Assembly (NCBI GenBank): GCA_034111085.1
Contig: JAWUXZ010000045.1
Span: 1-27,055, forward strand
Length of the DNA: 27,055 nucleotides
Direction: 5' to 3'
Origin: Dinoroseobacter sp034111085
Lineage (GTDB): Bacteria; Pseudomonadota; Alphaproteobacteria; Rhodobacterales; Rhodobacteraceae
Positions within the stretch are counted from its first letter, which is position 1. Each line of letters starts with the position of its first letter. The position numbers were made by a program, and so were the translations under genes. The notes under the pieces are model-generated. The model saw nothing but the letters and a program-made list of their open reading frames with translations, searched no databases and was not told the origin of the DNA. Shown here piece after piece: positions 1 to 8,641 of this stretch.

Positions 1-1242
1 CGTGGTCTTGGCCTTTATCAGCGCCTGAATGATCTTACCGGGCATCGAGCCAATGTAGGTCCGACGGTGACCGCGAATCTCAGATTCGTCGCGCACGCCA
101 CCAAGCGAGATACGGATAAACTCGCGCCCTGTTGCCTTTGCCACGGACTTGCCAAGCGAGGTTTTACCCACACCCGGAGGGCCAACAAGACACAAAATCG
201 GTCCCTTTAGCTTCTTGGAGCGCTGCTGAACCGCAAGATATTCGATGATGCGTTCTTTAACCTTCTCAAGCCCGAAATGATCGTCATCGAGAACCTTTTG
301 CGCTTTGCTCAAGTCCTTCTTCACGCGGGACTTTTCGCCCCACGGGATCGACAACATCCAGTCAAGATAGTTGCGCACGACGGTCGCTTCCGCGCTCATC
401 GGACTCATGTTCTTCAGCTTCTTGATCTCGGCATCGGCCTTCTCACGGGCCTCTTTGCTCAGCTTGGTCTTGGCAATGCGCCCTTCCAGCTCGGCCACTT
501 CGCCTTCGCCCTCGTCGCCGTCACCAAGCTCCTTCTGAATGGCCTTCATTTGCTCGTTCAGATAATACTCGCGCTGGGTCCGCTCCATCTGCGTTTTGAC
601 GCGAGATTTGATCTTCTTCTCGACCTGAAGCACGCTCATTTCGCCCTGCATCAGGCCAAAGACCTTCTCCAGCCGCTCGGCCACATTCAGCGTCTCAAGC
701 AAGTCCTGCTTTTGATGTACTTCGATGCCCAGATGGCCGGACACGAGGTCAGCCAGAATATCTGAAGCAGTCGCCTCCATCACAGCCGCAAGCGCCTCAT
801 CGGGTACGTTTTTCTTGATCTTGGCGTAGCGCTCAAACTCGGTCGCAACCGAGCGTTGCAGCGCCGCGAGAACGTCCGGATCACCATCTTCTTCGTCCAG
901 AAGCGTGGTTTGCGCCTCGAAGAACTCTTCATTGTCGAGAAACTGGTCGATTTGCACGCGCGCACGTCCTTCGACTAGCACCTTAACAGTGCCGTCAGGC
1001 AGCTTCAGCAATTGCAACACATTCGCCAGCACGCCTATGCGGTAGATCCCTTCCGACGAAGGGTCGTCGGCCGAAGGGTCCATCTGGCTTGACAGCAGGA
1101 TCTGCTTGTCATCGCGCATCACCTCTTCGAGGGCGCGTACGGATTTGTCACGGCCCACGAACAGGGGCACGATCATATGGGGGAACACCACGATATCGCG
1201 CAGGGGCAAGACCGGGAAAGATGGGCTGCTCTGATCAGTCAT
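1..1242 (-). CDS. lon: ATP-dependent Lon protease, N-terminal half (partial)
   Basis: Lon is a cytosolic AAA+ serine protease that degrades misfolded and short-lived regulatory proteins. The first 414 codons are visible and open to the window edge; the full family length is about 800 residues, so the rest of the ATPase and the Ser/Lys protease domain lie outside. Residues about 10-200 form the Lon N-terminal substrate-recognition domain (it opens with a VLPLRDIVVFPHMIVPLFVGR-like stretch). A charged coiled-coil follows (about 205-280), then the AAA+ domain with Walker A GPPGVGKT at 354-361 and the conserved GGVRDESEIRGHRRTYIGSMPG region at 381-402. The ATG start at 1242 has AAAGGA seven bases upstream. 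It lies downstream of tgt on the same strand but after a 221-base gap, so it probably has its own promoter. Confidence 0.97.
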   Translation of the reverse strand, partial: MTDQSSPSFPVLPLRDIVVFPHMIVPLFVGRDKSVRALEEVMRDDKQILLSSQMDPSADDPSSEGIYRIGVLANVLQLLKLPDGTVKVLVEGRARVQIDQFLDNEEFFEAQTTLLDEEDGDPDVLAALQRSVATEFERYAKIKKNVPDEALAAVMEATASDILADLVSGHLGIEVHQKQDLLETLNVAERLEKVFGLMQGEMSVLQVEKKIKSRVKTQMERTQREYYLNEQMKAIQKELGDGDEGEGEVAELEGRIAKTKLSKEAREKADAEIKKLKNMSPMSAEATVVRNYLDWMLSIPWGEKSRVKKDLSKAQKVLDDDHFGLEKVKERIIEYLAVQQRSKKLKGPILCLVGPPGVGKTSLGKSVAKATGREFIRISLGGVRDESEIRGHRRTYIGSMPGKIIQALIKAKTT

Positions 1243-1463
1243 TAACTAGTCCTTTACGTCAGCAAGGCCCGCCACTCCCGAAGTGCGGCAAGTAGGAAGC
1301 CTCCTGTGGCCCTCTTACTTGTTCGCGGCGAGGCGAGGGTTCAACCCCTGGCGGCCATGCGTTGTCATAACCATAGCCCTTGGGGTGGGTGTCGACCAGT
1401 GTGCAGACACACTCATCCACAAGGATTTGTGCTTTGCGACCCCTTTCAGGGTTCCAATAATAC
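1243..1463 (-). other. lon-tgt intergenic region with a hairpin
   Basis: This gap between the end of tgt and the start of lon must carry the lon promoter. The most visible structure is an imperfect hairpin with arms at 1289-1299 and 1311-1321 (outer CAAGTA/TACTTG pairing, about ten pairs). It has no T-run on either side, so it is not a clear terminator. I could not recognise a sigma-32 or sigma-70 promoter with confidence. Short peptides can be read here but none resembles a known family. Confidence 0.3.
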
Positions 1464-2594
1464 TTAAATTGGCTCGATATCGCCCTCAGCACGCTGCGCG
1501 TGAAACCGTGCCTCGAACCCCGCGAACCCGCCTGCAGAAATCGCTGCGCGCATCTGGGCCATCAGCTCTTGGTAGTAGTGCAGGTTGTGCCACGTCAGCA
1601 GCATGCCTGAGATCATCTCGTTGGACCGAAACACGTGGTGCAGATAGGCGCGCGAGTATTTCTGGCACGCAGGACAGCTGCAATCCTCGTCCAGCGGACT
1701 CGGATCATCAGCGTGCCGCGCATTCTTGATGTTGAGCTGTCCGCGCCGTGTCCAAGCCTGACCTGTCCGGCCCGAGCGCGACGGCAACACGCAGTCCATC
1801 ATGTCGATCCCGCGCTTAACCGCCCCCACGATGTCGTCAGGCTTACCCACCCCCATGAGGTAGCGCGGTTTGTCTTCGGGCAGTTGGTCTGGTGCGAAAT
1901 CGAGGCACCCGAACATTGCCTCCTGCCCCTCACCAACGGCCAAGCCGCCAACCGCGTAGCCGTCAAACTCTATCGCGCGCAGCTTCTCGGCACTTTGGGC
2001 CCGCAAGTCCTGCTCAAGCCCGCCTTGCTGGATGCCAAACAGCGCATGTCCGGGCCGGTCCCCGAATGCATCACGCGAACGAGCAGCCCAGCGCATCGAC
2101 AACTGCATACTCTCATCAAGGCGCTTCTTATCCGCAGGCAGTGCCGGGCATTCGTCGAAACACATCACAATGTCTGAGCCGAGCAGCTTCTGAATCTCCA
2201 TCGACCGCTCGGGCGATAGCATATGCTTGGACCCATCAATATGGCTGCGAAAGGTCACGCCTTGCTCGGTCAGTTTGCGCAATTCAGCCAGACTCATGAC
2301 TTGGAACCCGCCCGAGTCCGTCAAAATCGGCCGGTCCCAGTTCATGAACTTATGCAGACCGCCTAGCGAGGCGATCCGCTCGGCAGTGGGCCGCAGCATC
2401 AGGTGGTAAGTATTGCCCAGCAAGATATCTGCGCCGGTCGCACGCACGCTTTCAGGCATCATCGCCTTGACTGTCGCAGCCGTGCCCACCGGCATAAAGG
2501 CAGGTGTGCGAATTTCGCCGCGCGGCGTGTCGATCACACCAGTGCGCGCCTTGCCGTCAGTGGCGTTCAGGGAAAAGTTAAAGCGTTCGGTCAT
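1464..2594 (-). CDS. tgt: queuine/preQ1 tRNA-guanine transglycosylase
   Basis: Tgt exchanges guanine-34 for preQ1 in the GUN anticodons of tRNA Asp, Asn, His and Tyr, the first tRNA-linked step of queuosine synthesis. The protein is 376 residues, the normal length for the bacterial enzyme. Visible landmarks are the substrate-binding Asp93 in TDSGGFQVMSL, the FGIQQGG loop at 186-192, the nucleophilic Asp267 in MMDCVLPSR, and the zinc site Cys305, Cys307, Cys310 and His336. The PSRSGRTGQAWT segment differs slightly from the common PTRNGRNG form, but the key residues are kept. It lies 77 bases downstream of an RTX protein gene on the same strand, with no obvious functional link to it. Confidence 0.97.
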   Translation of the reverse strand: MTERFNFSLNATDGKARTGVIDTPRGEIRTPAFMPVGTAATVKAMMPESVRATGADILLGNTYHLMLRPTAERIASLGGLHKFMNWDRPILTDSGGFQVMSLAELRKLTEQGVTFRSHIDGSKHMLSPERSMEIQKLLGSDIVMCFDECPALPADKKRLDESMQLSMRWAARSRDAFGDRPGHALFGIQQGGLEQDLRAQSAEKLRAIEFDGYAVGGLAVGEGQEAMFGCLDFAPDQLPEDKPRYLMGVGKPDDIVGAVKRGIDMMDCVLPSRSGRTGQAWTRRGQLNIKNARHADDPSPLDEDCSCPACQKYSRAYLHHVFRSNEMISGMLLTWHNLHYYQELMAQMRAAISAGGFAGFEARFHAQRAEGDIEPI

Positions 2595-2671
2595 CGTTCA
2601 GGCCTGCCAATTTGGATCAGCCGACTGTCATAGACGCTTAGCTGAGCGCGGCAAGACCCAGTGGAGCTGCC

Positions 2672-3598
2672 TTAGAGCGCGGGATCGTCGGGGCGGGTGT
2701 CAAAAACATCGGTCGTGAATGTGATATCGCTGGCCTGAACCAACCCGGCATTGCCCAAAAGCACCATGAGGGGGGCACCATCCATCAACACAACAGCATC
2801 GTCGCCGTCGTCAACAATCGATAAAACGGGCAGCGGCTGCGCGGCATCGACGGAGACGAGGATATTCTCTTCTTCAGGGTCATAGTCTTCGATGATCGAC
2901 GCTTCGCCCTTTGCCCAGATACCGGTCATGAAGGTATCACGCCCCTCGCCGCCGATCGCATAGTCGCCTGAGCCGAGGATCAGCACATCATCCCCTTCGT
3001 CACCACTCAGAAAGTCGCCATCATCTGCGTCGGTGTCATAGAGCACGGTGTCTTGGAATGTCAGGTTAACGCCGCCAAGTTCTTCTTCACTTTCGCGGAA
3101 AATATCTGCGCCAACCAAGATGTCATTGCCTGTGCCACCGCGTAGAGTGTCGGTGCCCGCGCCGCCAAACAGCACGTCATCGCCCTCATCACCTTTGACG
3201 AAGTCGTTGCCATCCCCGCCGGTAATCCAGTCATTGCCAGAACCGCCCTGTACGGAGTCGTTGCCATCTTCGCCAAAGCCCGCATCATCTCCGGTGCCGG
3301 TGGAGACCACATCATTGCCCTCGCCGCCCCGGATCTCGTCCGCGCCCGCGCCGCCTACGAGACGGTCATCGCCCGGTCCGCCAAACACATCATCGGGGCT
3401 TTGCTCGGCTGCAATCAGGTCGTCGCCTTCGCCGCCTAGAATGTCATCAAGACCTGTGGTGCCGACGAAGTTATCGTCTTGTGCCGTGAGCTGGCCATCA
3501 GGGTCTTCGTCCAGTGCGACTTCGACTTCAATATCTGCAATCGCAAACCCAATGGTTCCGACCAGAAGGGTGGCAGTCATAATACCAAGCATCAACAT
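2672..3598 (-). CDS. membrane-anchored RTX (hemolysin-type) calcium-binding protein
   Basis: The 308-residue protein begins with an uncleaved-looking hydrophobic segment (about residues 2-21), followed by an acidic linker. At least ten Gly/Asp-rich nonapeptide repeats of the GGxGxDxh type span about 55-163 (for example GGEGNDVVS, GGSGNDWIT, GGTGNDILV), with two more near 199-222. Such repeats fold into a calcium-filled parallel beta-roll. The C-terminal part (about 235-295, containing IIEDYDPEEENILVSVD) resembles the serralysin-type C-terminal module seen in secreted RTX proteins. The start at 3598 has AAGGAA seven bases upstream. No toxin, protease or lipase domain is visible, so its role (surface or envelope calcium-binding protein) is unknown. 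No type I secretion genes are nearby. Confidence 0.85.
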   Translation of the reverse strand: MLMLGIMTATLLVGTIGFAIADIEVEVALDEDPDGQLTAQDDNFVGTTGLDDILGGEGDDLIAAEQSPDDVFGGPGDDRLVGGAGADEIRGGEGNDVVSTGTGDDAGFGEDGNDSVQGGSGNDWITGGDGNDFVKGDEGDDVLFGGAGTDTLRGGTGNDILVGADIFRESEEELGGVNLTFQDTVLYDTDADDGDFLSGDEGDDVLILGSGDYAIGGEGRDTFMTGIWAKGEASIIEDYDPEEENILVSVDAAQPLPVLSIVDDGDDAVVLMDGAPLMVLLGNAGLVQASDITFTTDVFDTRPDDPAL

Positions 3599-3733
3599 CG
3601 CGGCGTTTCCTTATTCAAAGCGCTCGTTTGAGATCGGTATGGGGGTCAGTTACGGCGGAACCGGGGCGATTTGTGGAAAATGCCGTGACTTTTCGTCAAT
3701 TGTTCACGACGCGATGATCATGCCCGGGCGAGC

Positions 3734-4333
3734 CTATGCAGGCACAGTCTCAGCCACGGGGACTGCGTCAGTTTCTGCCACTAGCGTCACATCTTCTGGG
3801 ATCACAAGACCGTCGCCACCGACAATCTTGAAGGTCAGATGCCCGTCCGCAAATACCAGCGCATCGCCTGCTGCATCGCCGAACAAGTCAATCTTCGGCG
3901 CGGCATCATCCGCATTATAGCCAAGGATCAACTCGTCCTCGCCGGGGATAAAGTCGTCGACAACGATCTCTGTGCCGTCTTCTGTCCAGGGGCCATCTTC
4001 GGCGTCGGGGTCCTGTGCGAAGTCTTGCTCAAACCCGTCGGCGTCAAACCCGTCGTCCCCGGCAAAATCCTGTGTCTCGACAAATTCGGTGCTCTCGGCC
4101 CCGGCATTGATCGCCTCGGGCCCGCCAACAAGCGCGTCGTCTTCCATCAGGTCGCTGAGCAGATCGCCCCAACCATCGGTGCCGGAGCCCTCGCCCATGC
4201 CGTCATCAGCATACAGGTCGTGACCTGCCTCTGCGTCACTTTCGTCCACCGAGATATCATCATCGGTGTCACCTGTGACGGTAAGTAAGAATCCGCCCAT
4301 CATCATGGACGCTACGATTGAAGCCATTAACAT
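3734..4333 (-). CDS. acidic membrane-anchored protein, degenerate relative of the RTX neighbour
   Basis: This 199-residue protein shares the MLM start, the N-terminal hydrophobic segment (about 3-20) and the C-terminal module of the gene at 2672-3598. Its VVDDFIPGEDELILGYN at about 124-140 aligns with IIEDYDPEEENILVSVD there. The middle (21-120) is extremely acidic but has no regular GGxGxD nonapeptides. I infer a tandem paralogue that has lost or never had the beta-roll. It lies 135 bases upstream of the RTX gene on the same strand and is probably cotranscribed. AAAGGA lies about 12 bases before the ATG, a long spacing, so the start is less certain. No function can be assigned. Confidence 0.75.
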   Translation of the reverse strand: MLMASIVASMMMGGFLLTVTGDTDDDISVDESDAEAGHDLYADDGMGEGSGTDGWGDLLSDLMEDDALVGGPEAINAGAESTEFVETQDFAGDDGFDADGFEQDFAQDPDAEDGPWTEDGTEIVVDDFIPGEDELILGYNADDAAPKIDLFGDAAGDALVFADGHLTFKIVGGDGLVIPEDVTLVAETDAVPVAETVPA

Positions 4334-4489
4334 GGGTGAACTAAGTCCTTTAACCCTAACTAACTATTAACCTTACCCCCAAATGCGGCGGGGTCGTGGC
4401 GGGTTTGGGTTCTTGCTAGGGCGTGTTGGGCTGGACGTGCCCCGCGTAATCCTTATATAAAGACTCAACAACTTATACCGAGGCGCCCA

Positions 4490-4852
4490 ATGGCCAACGA
4501 TGCGACCCCCCTTGAGGGGACCCCCCTGATCAAACCGTCAAGCACCGATCATCCGCTCTATGATGGCGTGGTCGAGGCGATACGCTCGGTCTATGACCCT
4601 GAAATTCCAGTTAATATCTATGATTTAGGGTTGATCTACACCATCGACATCTCGGCCGAGTCCGAGATCAATGTCGCCATGACCCTTACCGCACCGGGCT
4701 GTCCCGTGGCCGGTGAAATGCCCGGCTGGGTTGCCGACGCAGTGGAGCCTTTGCCCGGCGTAAAGCAAGTGAATGTCGAGTTGGTCTGGGAGCCGCCTTG
4801 GGGCATGGACATGATGAGCGACGAAGCCAAGCTAGAGCTGGGCTTTATGTAA
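4490..4852 (+). CDS. sufT: SUF-type Fe-S assembly protein (SufT, MIP18/DUF59 family)
   Basis: This 120-residue protein is of the MIP18/DUF59 family, associated with maturation of Fe-S proteins. The diagnostic DPEIPVNIYDLGLIY stretch is at 36-50 and the conserved Cys71 is in TLTAPGCPVAGEMP. The C-terminal VELVWEPPWGMDMMSDEAK motif is typical of the SufT group. The ATG at 4490 is preceded by GAGG at 4480-4483. It is followed on the same strand by a SufA-type carrier, the usual partner at the end of alphaproteobacterial suf clusters. The core sufBCDS genes are not in this window: directly upstream lies the divergent acidic membrane protein. Confidence 0.92.
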   Translation: MANDATPLEGTPLIKPSSTDHPLYDGVVEAIRSVYDPEIPVNIYDLGLIYTIDISAESEINVAMTLTAPGCPVAGEMPGWVADAVEPLPGVKQVNVELVWEPPWGMDMMSDEAKLELGFM

Positions 4853-5131
4853 CCGACGCTTTGTAGCATGTTGGTTAACTGAAAAGGAGGCCGATCACTA
4901 AGCTCGTAGGGGTATCGGTGATCCGCCTGCTGGCTCATTGGCTTCAGTCAAGCCCGTGCACAAGTCGGTCCGTAAGGATACGAATTCCACTGCGCGTCTG
5001 AAATCGCTTCGATCCGCCCCCCCTCCGACATCCTGGCCCTCAAGCCATAACAAACCGTGACCACCGCTGCCCTTGAGATGACCTCGCCAATACCCTACCT
5101 TACGACTCAAGTATTATAAGGAGCGCCCATA

Positions 5132-5509
5132 ATGTTCGGCATCCCCGGCAAGCAAGCCGTCTCGATCTCCACCGCTGCTACAAAGCAGATCGCCAAGCTG
5201 ATGCAAAAAGATGGTCACCAAGGCCTTCGCATTGGCGTCAAAAAAGGCGGTTGCGCGGGTATGGAATACACCATGGACTATGTAACCGAGGTCGATCCGA
5301 TGGACGAGGTCGTCGAGCAAGACGGCGCGCGCGTGATGATCGCCCCTATGGCGCAGATGTTCCTGTTCGGCACCGAGATCGATTACGAGGTCAGCCTGCT
5401 TGAGGCGGGCTTTAAATTCCGTAATCCTAACGTCGTGGATGCTTGCGGGTGTGGCGAATCGATCAAATTCAAGGACGTCGAAGACTTGACGACCGAGATG
5501 GTGAAGTGA
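5132..5509 (+). CDS. sufA: A-type Fe-S carrier protein SufA (HesB/IscA family)
   Basis: The protein is 125 residues, typical of A-type Fe-S carriers, which receive clusters from the SUF scaffold and hand them to apoproteins. The three conserved cysteines are present: Cys41 in GGCAGMEY, and Cys105 and Cys107 in DACGCGES. An AAGGAG ribosome-binding site lies about nine bases before the ATG. The 279-base gap to sufT is larger than expected for a simple operon. The stop codon overlaps the GTG start of the TfoX-domain gene downstream. Confidence 0.95.
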   Translation: MFGIPGKQAVSISTAATKQIAKLMQKDGHQGLRIGVKKGGCAGMEYTMDYVTEVDPMDEVVEQDGARVMIAPMAQMFLFGTEIDYEVSLLEAGFKFRNPNVVDACGCGESIKFKDVEDLTTEMVK

Positions 5510-5829
5510 GCCTCACTGCCGAAGAAATCGCTTTTGCAACTGAGCTGTTCTCTGACCTCGACGCTGTAACAACCCGGCGCATGATGGGCGGCCTATGCCT
5601 GTATCAAGACGGTACGATCTTTGCGATGGTCCATACTGAGCTTGGCATCCTGATCAAGGGCGCGCCCGGCTTTGTGCCTATGCTTCAGGCGGCAGGCTGC
5701 GAGCAATGGACCTACACGCGCGATACCGGCAAATCCTCATCGATGCCGTATTGGACCCTTCCCGAGGGTGCCCAAGACGACCCCGATGTTGCCTGCGATT
5801 GGGCCAGACGGGCGCTCGCGCACCTCTAA
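5506..5829 (+). CDS. TfoX N-terminal domain protein, coupled to sufA
   Basis: The frame stays open well upstream, but the best start is the GTG at 5506. It overlaps the sufA stop by four bases (GTGA), a classic translational-coupling arrangement, and gives 107 residues. The sequence fits the single TfoX N-terminal domain: RRMMGGLCLYQDGTIFAMV at about 24-42, then the LGILIKG strand, and a SMPYWTLPE segment near 79-87. TfoX/Sxy proteins are linked to competence regulation in gammaproteobacteria, but stand-alone N-domain proteins like this one are widespread and have no firmly established role. The coupling to sufA is the only contextual clue. Confidence 0.85.
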   Translation: MSLTAEEIAFATELFSDLDAVTTRRMMGGLCLYQDGTIFAMVHTELGILIKGAPGFVPMLQAAGCEQWTYTRDTGKSSSMPYWTLPEGAQDDPDVACDWARRALAHL

Positions 5830-6043
5830 TTCTGAAGCGGCATTTCTAAGCAGCAGGCCCGCACGTCTTGCGCAATCCGCACCCAAGCGCTGCAAGGCTC
5901 ACGTCGTCGCCAGCCATTCGCGCAGCGCTATCAATTACCTCTAGATCACCACCCCCGCACAACTCGCAAAACACCACCAAGCCTTGACCCTTGCCGCACA
6001 GGTTGCCAAGGCTGGTGCTTGTCATAACAAAGGGACGGGACCG

Positions 6044-6796
6044 ATGCGCACCAAGTTTGCAGCAGGCAACTGGAAGATGAACGGAACGATCGAGTCCCTG
6101 ACGGAGCTTGCGGGCATCGCCGGCAACGCCCCCAGCGACCATATCCCCGAGGTGCTGATCTGCCCGCCCGCCACGTTTATATCGCGCGCGGCCGATGCGG
6201 CGCGCGGCACTGCCTTGCATATTGGCGGGCAAGATTGCCACCAAAATGCCAGCGGCGCGCATACTGGCGACGTCTCAGCATTGATGCTGCGCGATGCGGG
6301 GGCGACCCATGTGATCTTGGGCCATTCCGAGCGTCGCGCCGATCACGCTGAATCTGATGCGCTGATCTGCGCCAAGACCCAAACCGGGTGGGATCATGGC
6401 CTCACCGCTATCGTCTGCGTCGGCGAGACGGACAAGCAGCGCGACCAAGGCAACACCCTCGACATCATTGGCGGCCAGCTTGCCAATTCCATCCCCGATG
6501 GCGCGACTGGCCAAAATCTGATCGTGGCGTATGAGCCCGTCTGGGCCATCGGCACCGGACGCACGCCAACCCTAGATCAAATCGGCGAGGTGCATGATTA
6601 CCTGCGGATGCGACTGGAAGAACGCTTTGGCTCAGAGATAGGCCAGTCGTTGCGTATTCTATATGGCGGCTCGGTGAAGCCGTCGAATGCGGCCGAGATT
6701 TTTGCTGTGTCTAATGTTGACGGCGCCCTCGTCGGCGGAGCGTCACTGAAGGCCAGTGATTTCGGGGCAATCATCGCGGCCTTATCTCAGGCCTAG
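6044..6796 (+). CDS. tpiA: triosephosphate isomerase
   Basis: TpiA interconverts dihydroxyacetone phosphate and glyceraldehyde 3-phosphate in glycolysis and gluconeogenesis. The ATG at 6044, with an AGGGACGGG ribosome-binding stretch just upstream, gives 250 residues, the usual length. Catalytic residues are all present: Asn9 and Lys11 in GNWKMNG, His94 in LGHSERR, and Glu164 in VAYEPVWAIGTG. The flexible loop 6 sequence (AIGTGRTP) and the phosphate-binding ILYGGSVKPSNA and GALVGGASL segments are also intact. The reading frame extends further upstream (from 5984), but those residues do not belong to the family. The histidine kinase gene starts only 12 bases after the stop, suggesting cotranscription. 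Confidence 0.97.
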   Translation: MRTKFAAGNWKMNGTIESLTELAGIAGNAPSDHIPEVLICPPATFISRAADAARGTALHIGGQDCHQNASGAHTGDVSALMLRDAGATHVILGHSERRADHAESDALICAKTQTGWDHGLTAIVCVGETDKQRDQGNTLDIIGGQLANSIPDGATGQNLIVAYEPVWAIGTGRTPTLDQIGEVHDYLRMRLEERFGSEIGQSLRILYGGSVKPSNAAEIFAVSNVDGALVGGASLKASDFGAIIAALSQA

Positions 6797-6808
6797 GGCC
6801 CTGCGCAT

Positions 6809-8641
6809 ATGACCGACGCCAGCCCCGCTTCGCCTCGATTGCGCCGCTCTATCAAGGTGCTGGTGCTGTGCGTCGCGGTGGCCCTTGCGCTGAGCGTTGC
6901 AGCACTTCCAAAGGCGGAGCGGTATTTTCTAACCCAAGCGGGCCTGTCCAGCGACGCGACCCTGCGCCTTGCCACTGAGGTGCTGCGCGGATCGCTCAGC
7001 CGGGCTGAAGCGCTGCCAAGTCTGCTCGCCGAACGCCCGATCCTGCGCACGCTGTTGCGCGACCCTACCAATTCCGGCGTGCTGCCGTTTAGCAACGAGC
7101 AGTTACGCCAAACCGCCCTCGCGCTCGATGTGGCGGACGTCTATGTCATGGACCCCAGCGGGCTAACCATCGCCGCCAGTTCCTACCGTACCGACCGCAG
7201 CTTCATCGGGCGTAACTTTAACTACCGCCCCTATTTCACCCAAGCGCTCGCGGGGGGCACGGGCCGCTTTCATGCGCTCGGCACAACATCGGGCGAGCGC
7301 GGCTATTTCTTCGCCGCCCCGGTGATCGAGGACACTGACATTGTCGGCGTCGTGGCCGTCAAAATCACCATGGACCGGTTTGAGGATACGTGGCGCGACG
7401 GTGGCGCAGACCTGATCGTGACCGACAGCTCCAACGTGGTGTTCATGTCGAGCCGTCAAGACTGGCTCTTTCGCACTCTCGGTGTGGTCAACGAGGCAAT
7501 GCTTGAGCGGATCGCCGAGACGCGGCAATTCCCGCTTGATCGCCTGACGCCACTGCAGCAAAAGCGCGTGCCACTCACCGGTGAGCTTGACCTCATCACC
7601 TTGACATCAAAAGGTATACAAAGCGAATACATAACGGGTTTGCGGTTGATTGCGGCTGCCGGATGGCGAGTGTCGATCCTTACCCCGACGGGCCCCGCGC
7701 GCGCGCAGGCGCAGTTGACTTTAACCGTCGCAGTGCTTGCGATCTTGCTGACGGGGATGCTCGGTGCGGTTGTTCTGCAACGCCGCCACCGTCTGCTGGA
7801 ACGGCTGGAGGACCAACGCGAGACCCAAGCCTTGCTAAAGCAGCGCGTGGCTGAGCGCACCGCCGACCTCAAAGCCGAGGTGGCAGAGCGCACTGCAACA
7901 GCCCAACAACTTCGCCGCACCCAGACCGAACTTGTCCAAGCCGGCAAGCTTGCGGCCCTTGGGCAAATGTCAGCAGCCCTCAGCCACGAATTCAACCAAC
8001 CCCTCGCCGCCGTAAAAGCTTACGCAGACAACGCCGCGACCTTCCTCGACCGAGGCCGCGCGGATGAGGCGCGCAAGAATGTCAGCCACATCTCGGATAT
8101 GGCCGATCGCATGGCATCGATCTCTAAGCACCTGCGCAACTTCGCACGCCGTCCTCAGGAAAAGATCGGGCCGATCCCGCTGTTTCCGGTGATCGAGGAC
8201 GCGGTGGCCCTGATGGCGCCACGCCTCAGCGCCGCCCAAGCCAGCATCGTATTCACCCCGCCCGAGGGCCAGCCATGGGTCATGGGCGGGCGCGTGCGCT
8301 TGCAACAGGTCATCGTGAATTTGCTTAGCAACGCGCTCGACGCATTGGGCGGACGCACCGAATTGCCGATCACCATTACCACCACGCAGACCGAAACCGG
8401 CTGGCAAATCGCGGTACGCGACCACGGCCCCGGCTTTGAGGCAGACGCGCTGAGCAAAGTTTTTGATCCATTCTTTACCACCAAAGAGCCTGGTCAAGGC
8501 CTCGGCCTCGGCCTGTCGATCAGCTACAACATCATCAAGGATTTCGGCGGCACGCTTTTGGCGCGCACCCATCCCGAGGGCGGGGCCGAGTTCACCATCG
8601 ACCTCGTAACCGCTGCCGCGCCGGAGACTGCACCCCTATGA
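6809..8641 (+). CDS. dctB: DctB-like sensor histidine kinase with periplasmic double Cache domain
   Basis: The kinase is 610 residues. TM1 (about 14-33) and TM2 (about 301-323) flank a periplasmic region of about 265 residues that looks like the double PAS/Cache sensor of DctB (VADVYVMDPSGLTIAASSYR, then FIGRNFNYRPYFTQAL). A coiled coil (330-385) leads to the HisKA H-box with phospho-acceptor His393 in ALSHEFNQPLAAVKAYADNA. The ATPase domain follows: N-box VNLLSNALDA (503-512), G1 DHGPGF, F-box FDPFFTTK and G2 GLGLGLS. DctB proteins sense C4-dicarboxylates and phosphorylate DctD. The ligand here cannot be read from sequence. The ATG lacks a strong ribosome-binding site and may be coupled to tpiA, 12 bases upstream. 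The stop overlaps the next gene by ATGA. Confidence 0.9.
   Translation: MTDASPASPRLRRSIKVLVLCVAVALALSVAALPKAERYFLTQAGLSSDATLRLATEVLRGSLSRAEALPSLLAERPILRTLLRDPTNSGVLPFSNEQLRQTALALDVADVYVMDPSGLTIAASSYRTDRSFIGRNFNYRPYFTQALAGGTGRFHALGTTSGERGYFFAAPVIEDTDIVGVVAVKITMDRFEDTWRDGGADLIVTDSSNVVFMSSRQDWLFRTLGVVNEAMLERIAETRQFPLDRLTPLQQKRVPLTGELDLITLTSKGIQSEYITGLRLIAAAGWRVSILTPTGPARAQAQLTLTVAVLAILLTGMLGAVVLQRRHRLLERLEDQRETQALLKQRVAERTADLKAEVAERTATAQQLRRTQTELVQAGKLAALGQMSAALSHEFNQPLAAVKAYADNAATFLDRGRADEARKNVSHISDMADRMASISKHLRNFARRPQEKIGPIPLFPVIEDAVALMAPRLSAAQASIVFTPPEGQPWVMGGRVRLQQVIVNLLSNALDALGGRTELPITITTTQTETGWQIAVRDHGPGFEADALSKVFDPFFTTKEPGQGLGLGLSISYNIIKDFGGTLLARTHPEGGAEFTIDLVTAAAPETAPL

Noticed and set aside
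1330..1355. GGTTCAA sequence resembling a tRNA T-loop
   Set aside because: The flanking bases do not form a five-pair T-stem, and no acceptor, D or anticodon arms could be drawn around it.
1259..1492. Small minus-strand open frame overlapping the end of tgt
   Set aside because: It has no ribosome-binding site and no family similarity. Its first codons lie inside tgt in another frame.
3048..3920. Long plus-strand open frame opposite the RTX gene
   Set aside because: It is the mirror of Gly/Asp-rich repeats and reads as Ser/Pro low complexity. The minus-strand genes have repeats, hydrophobic anchors and ribosome-binding sites.
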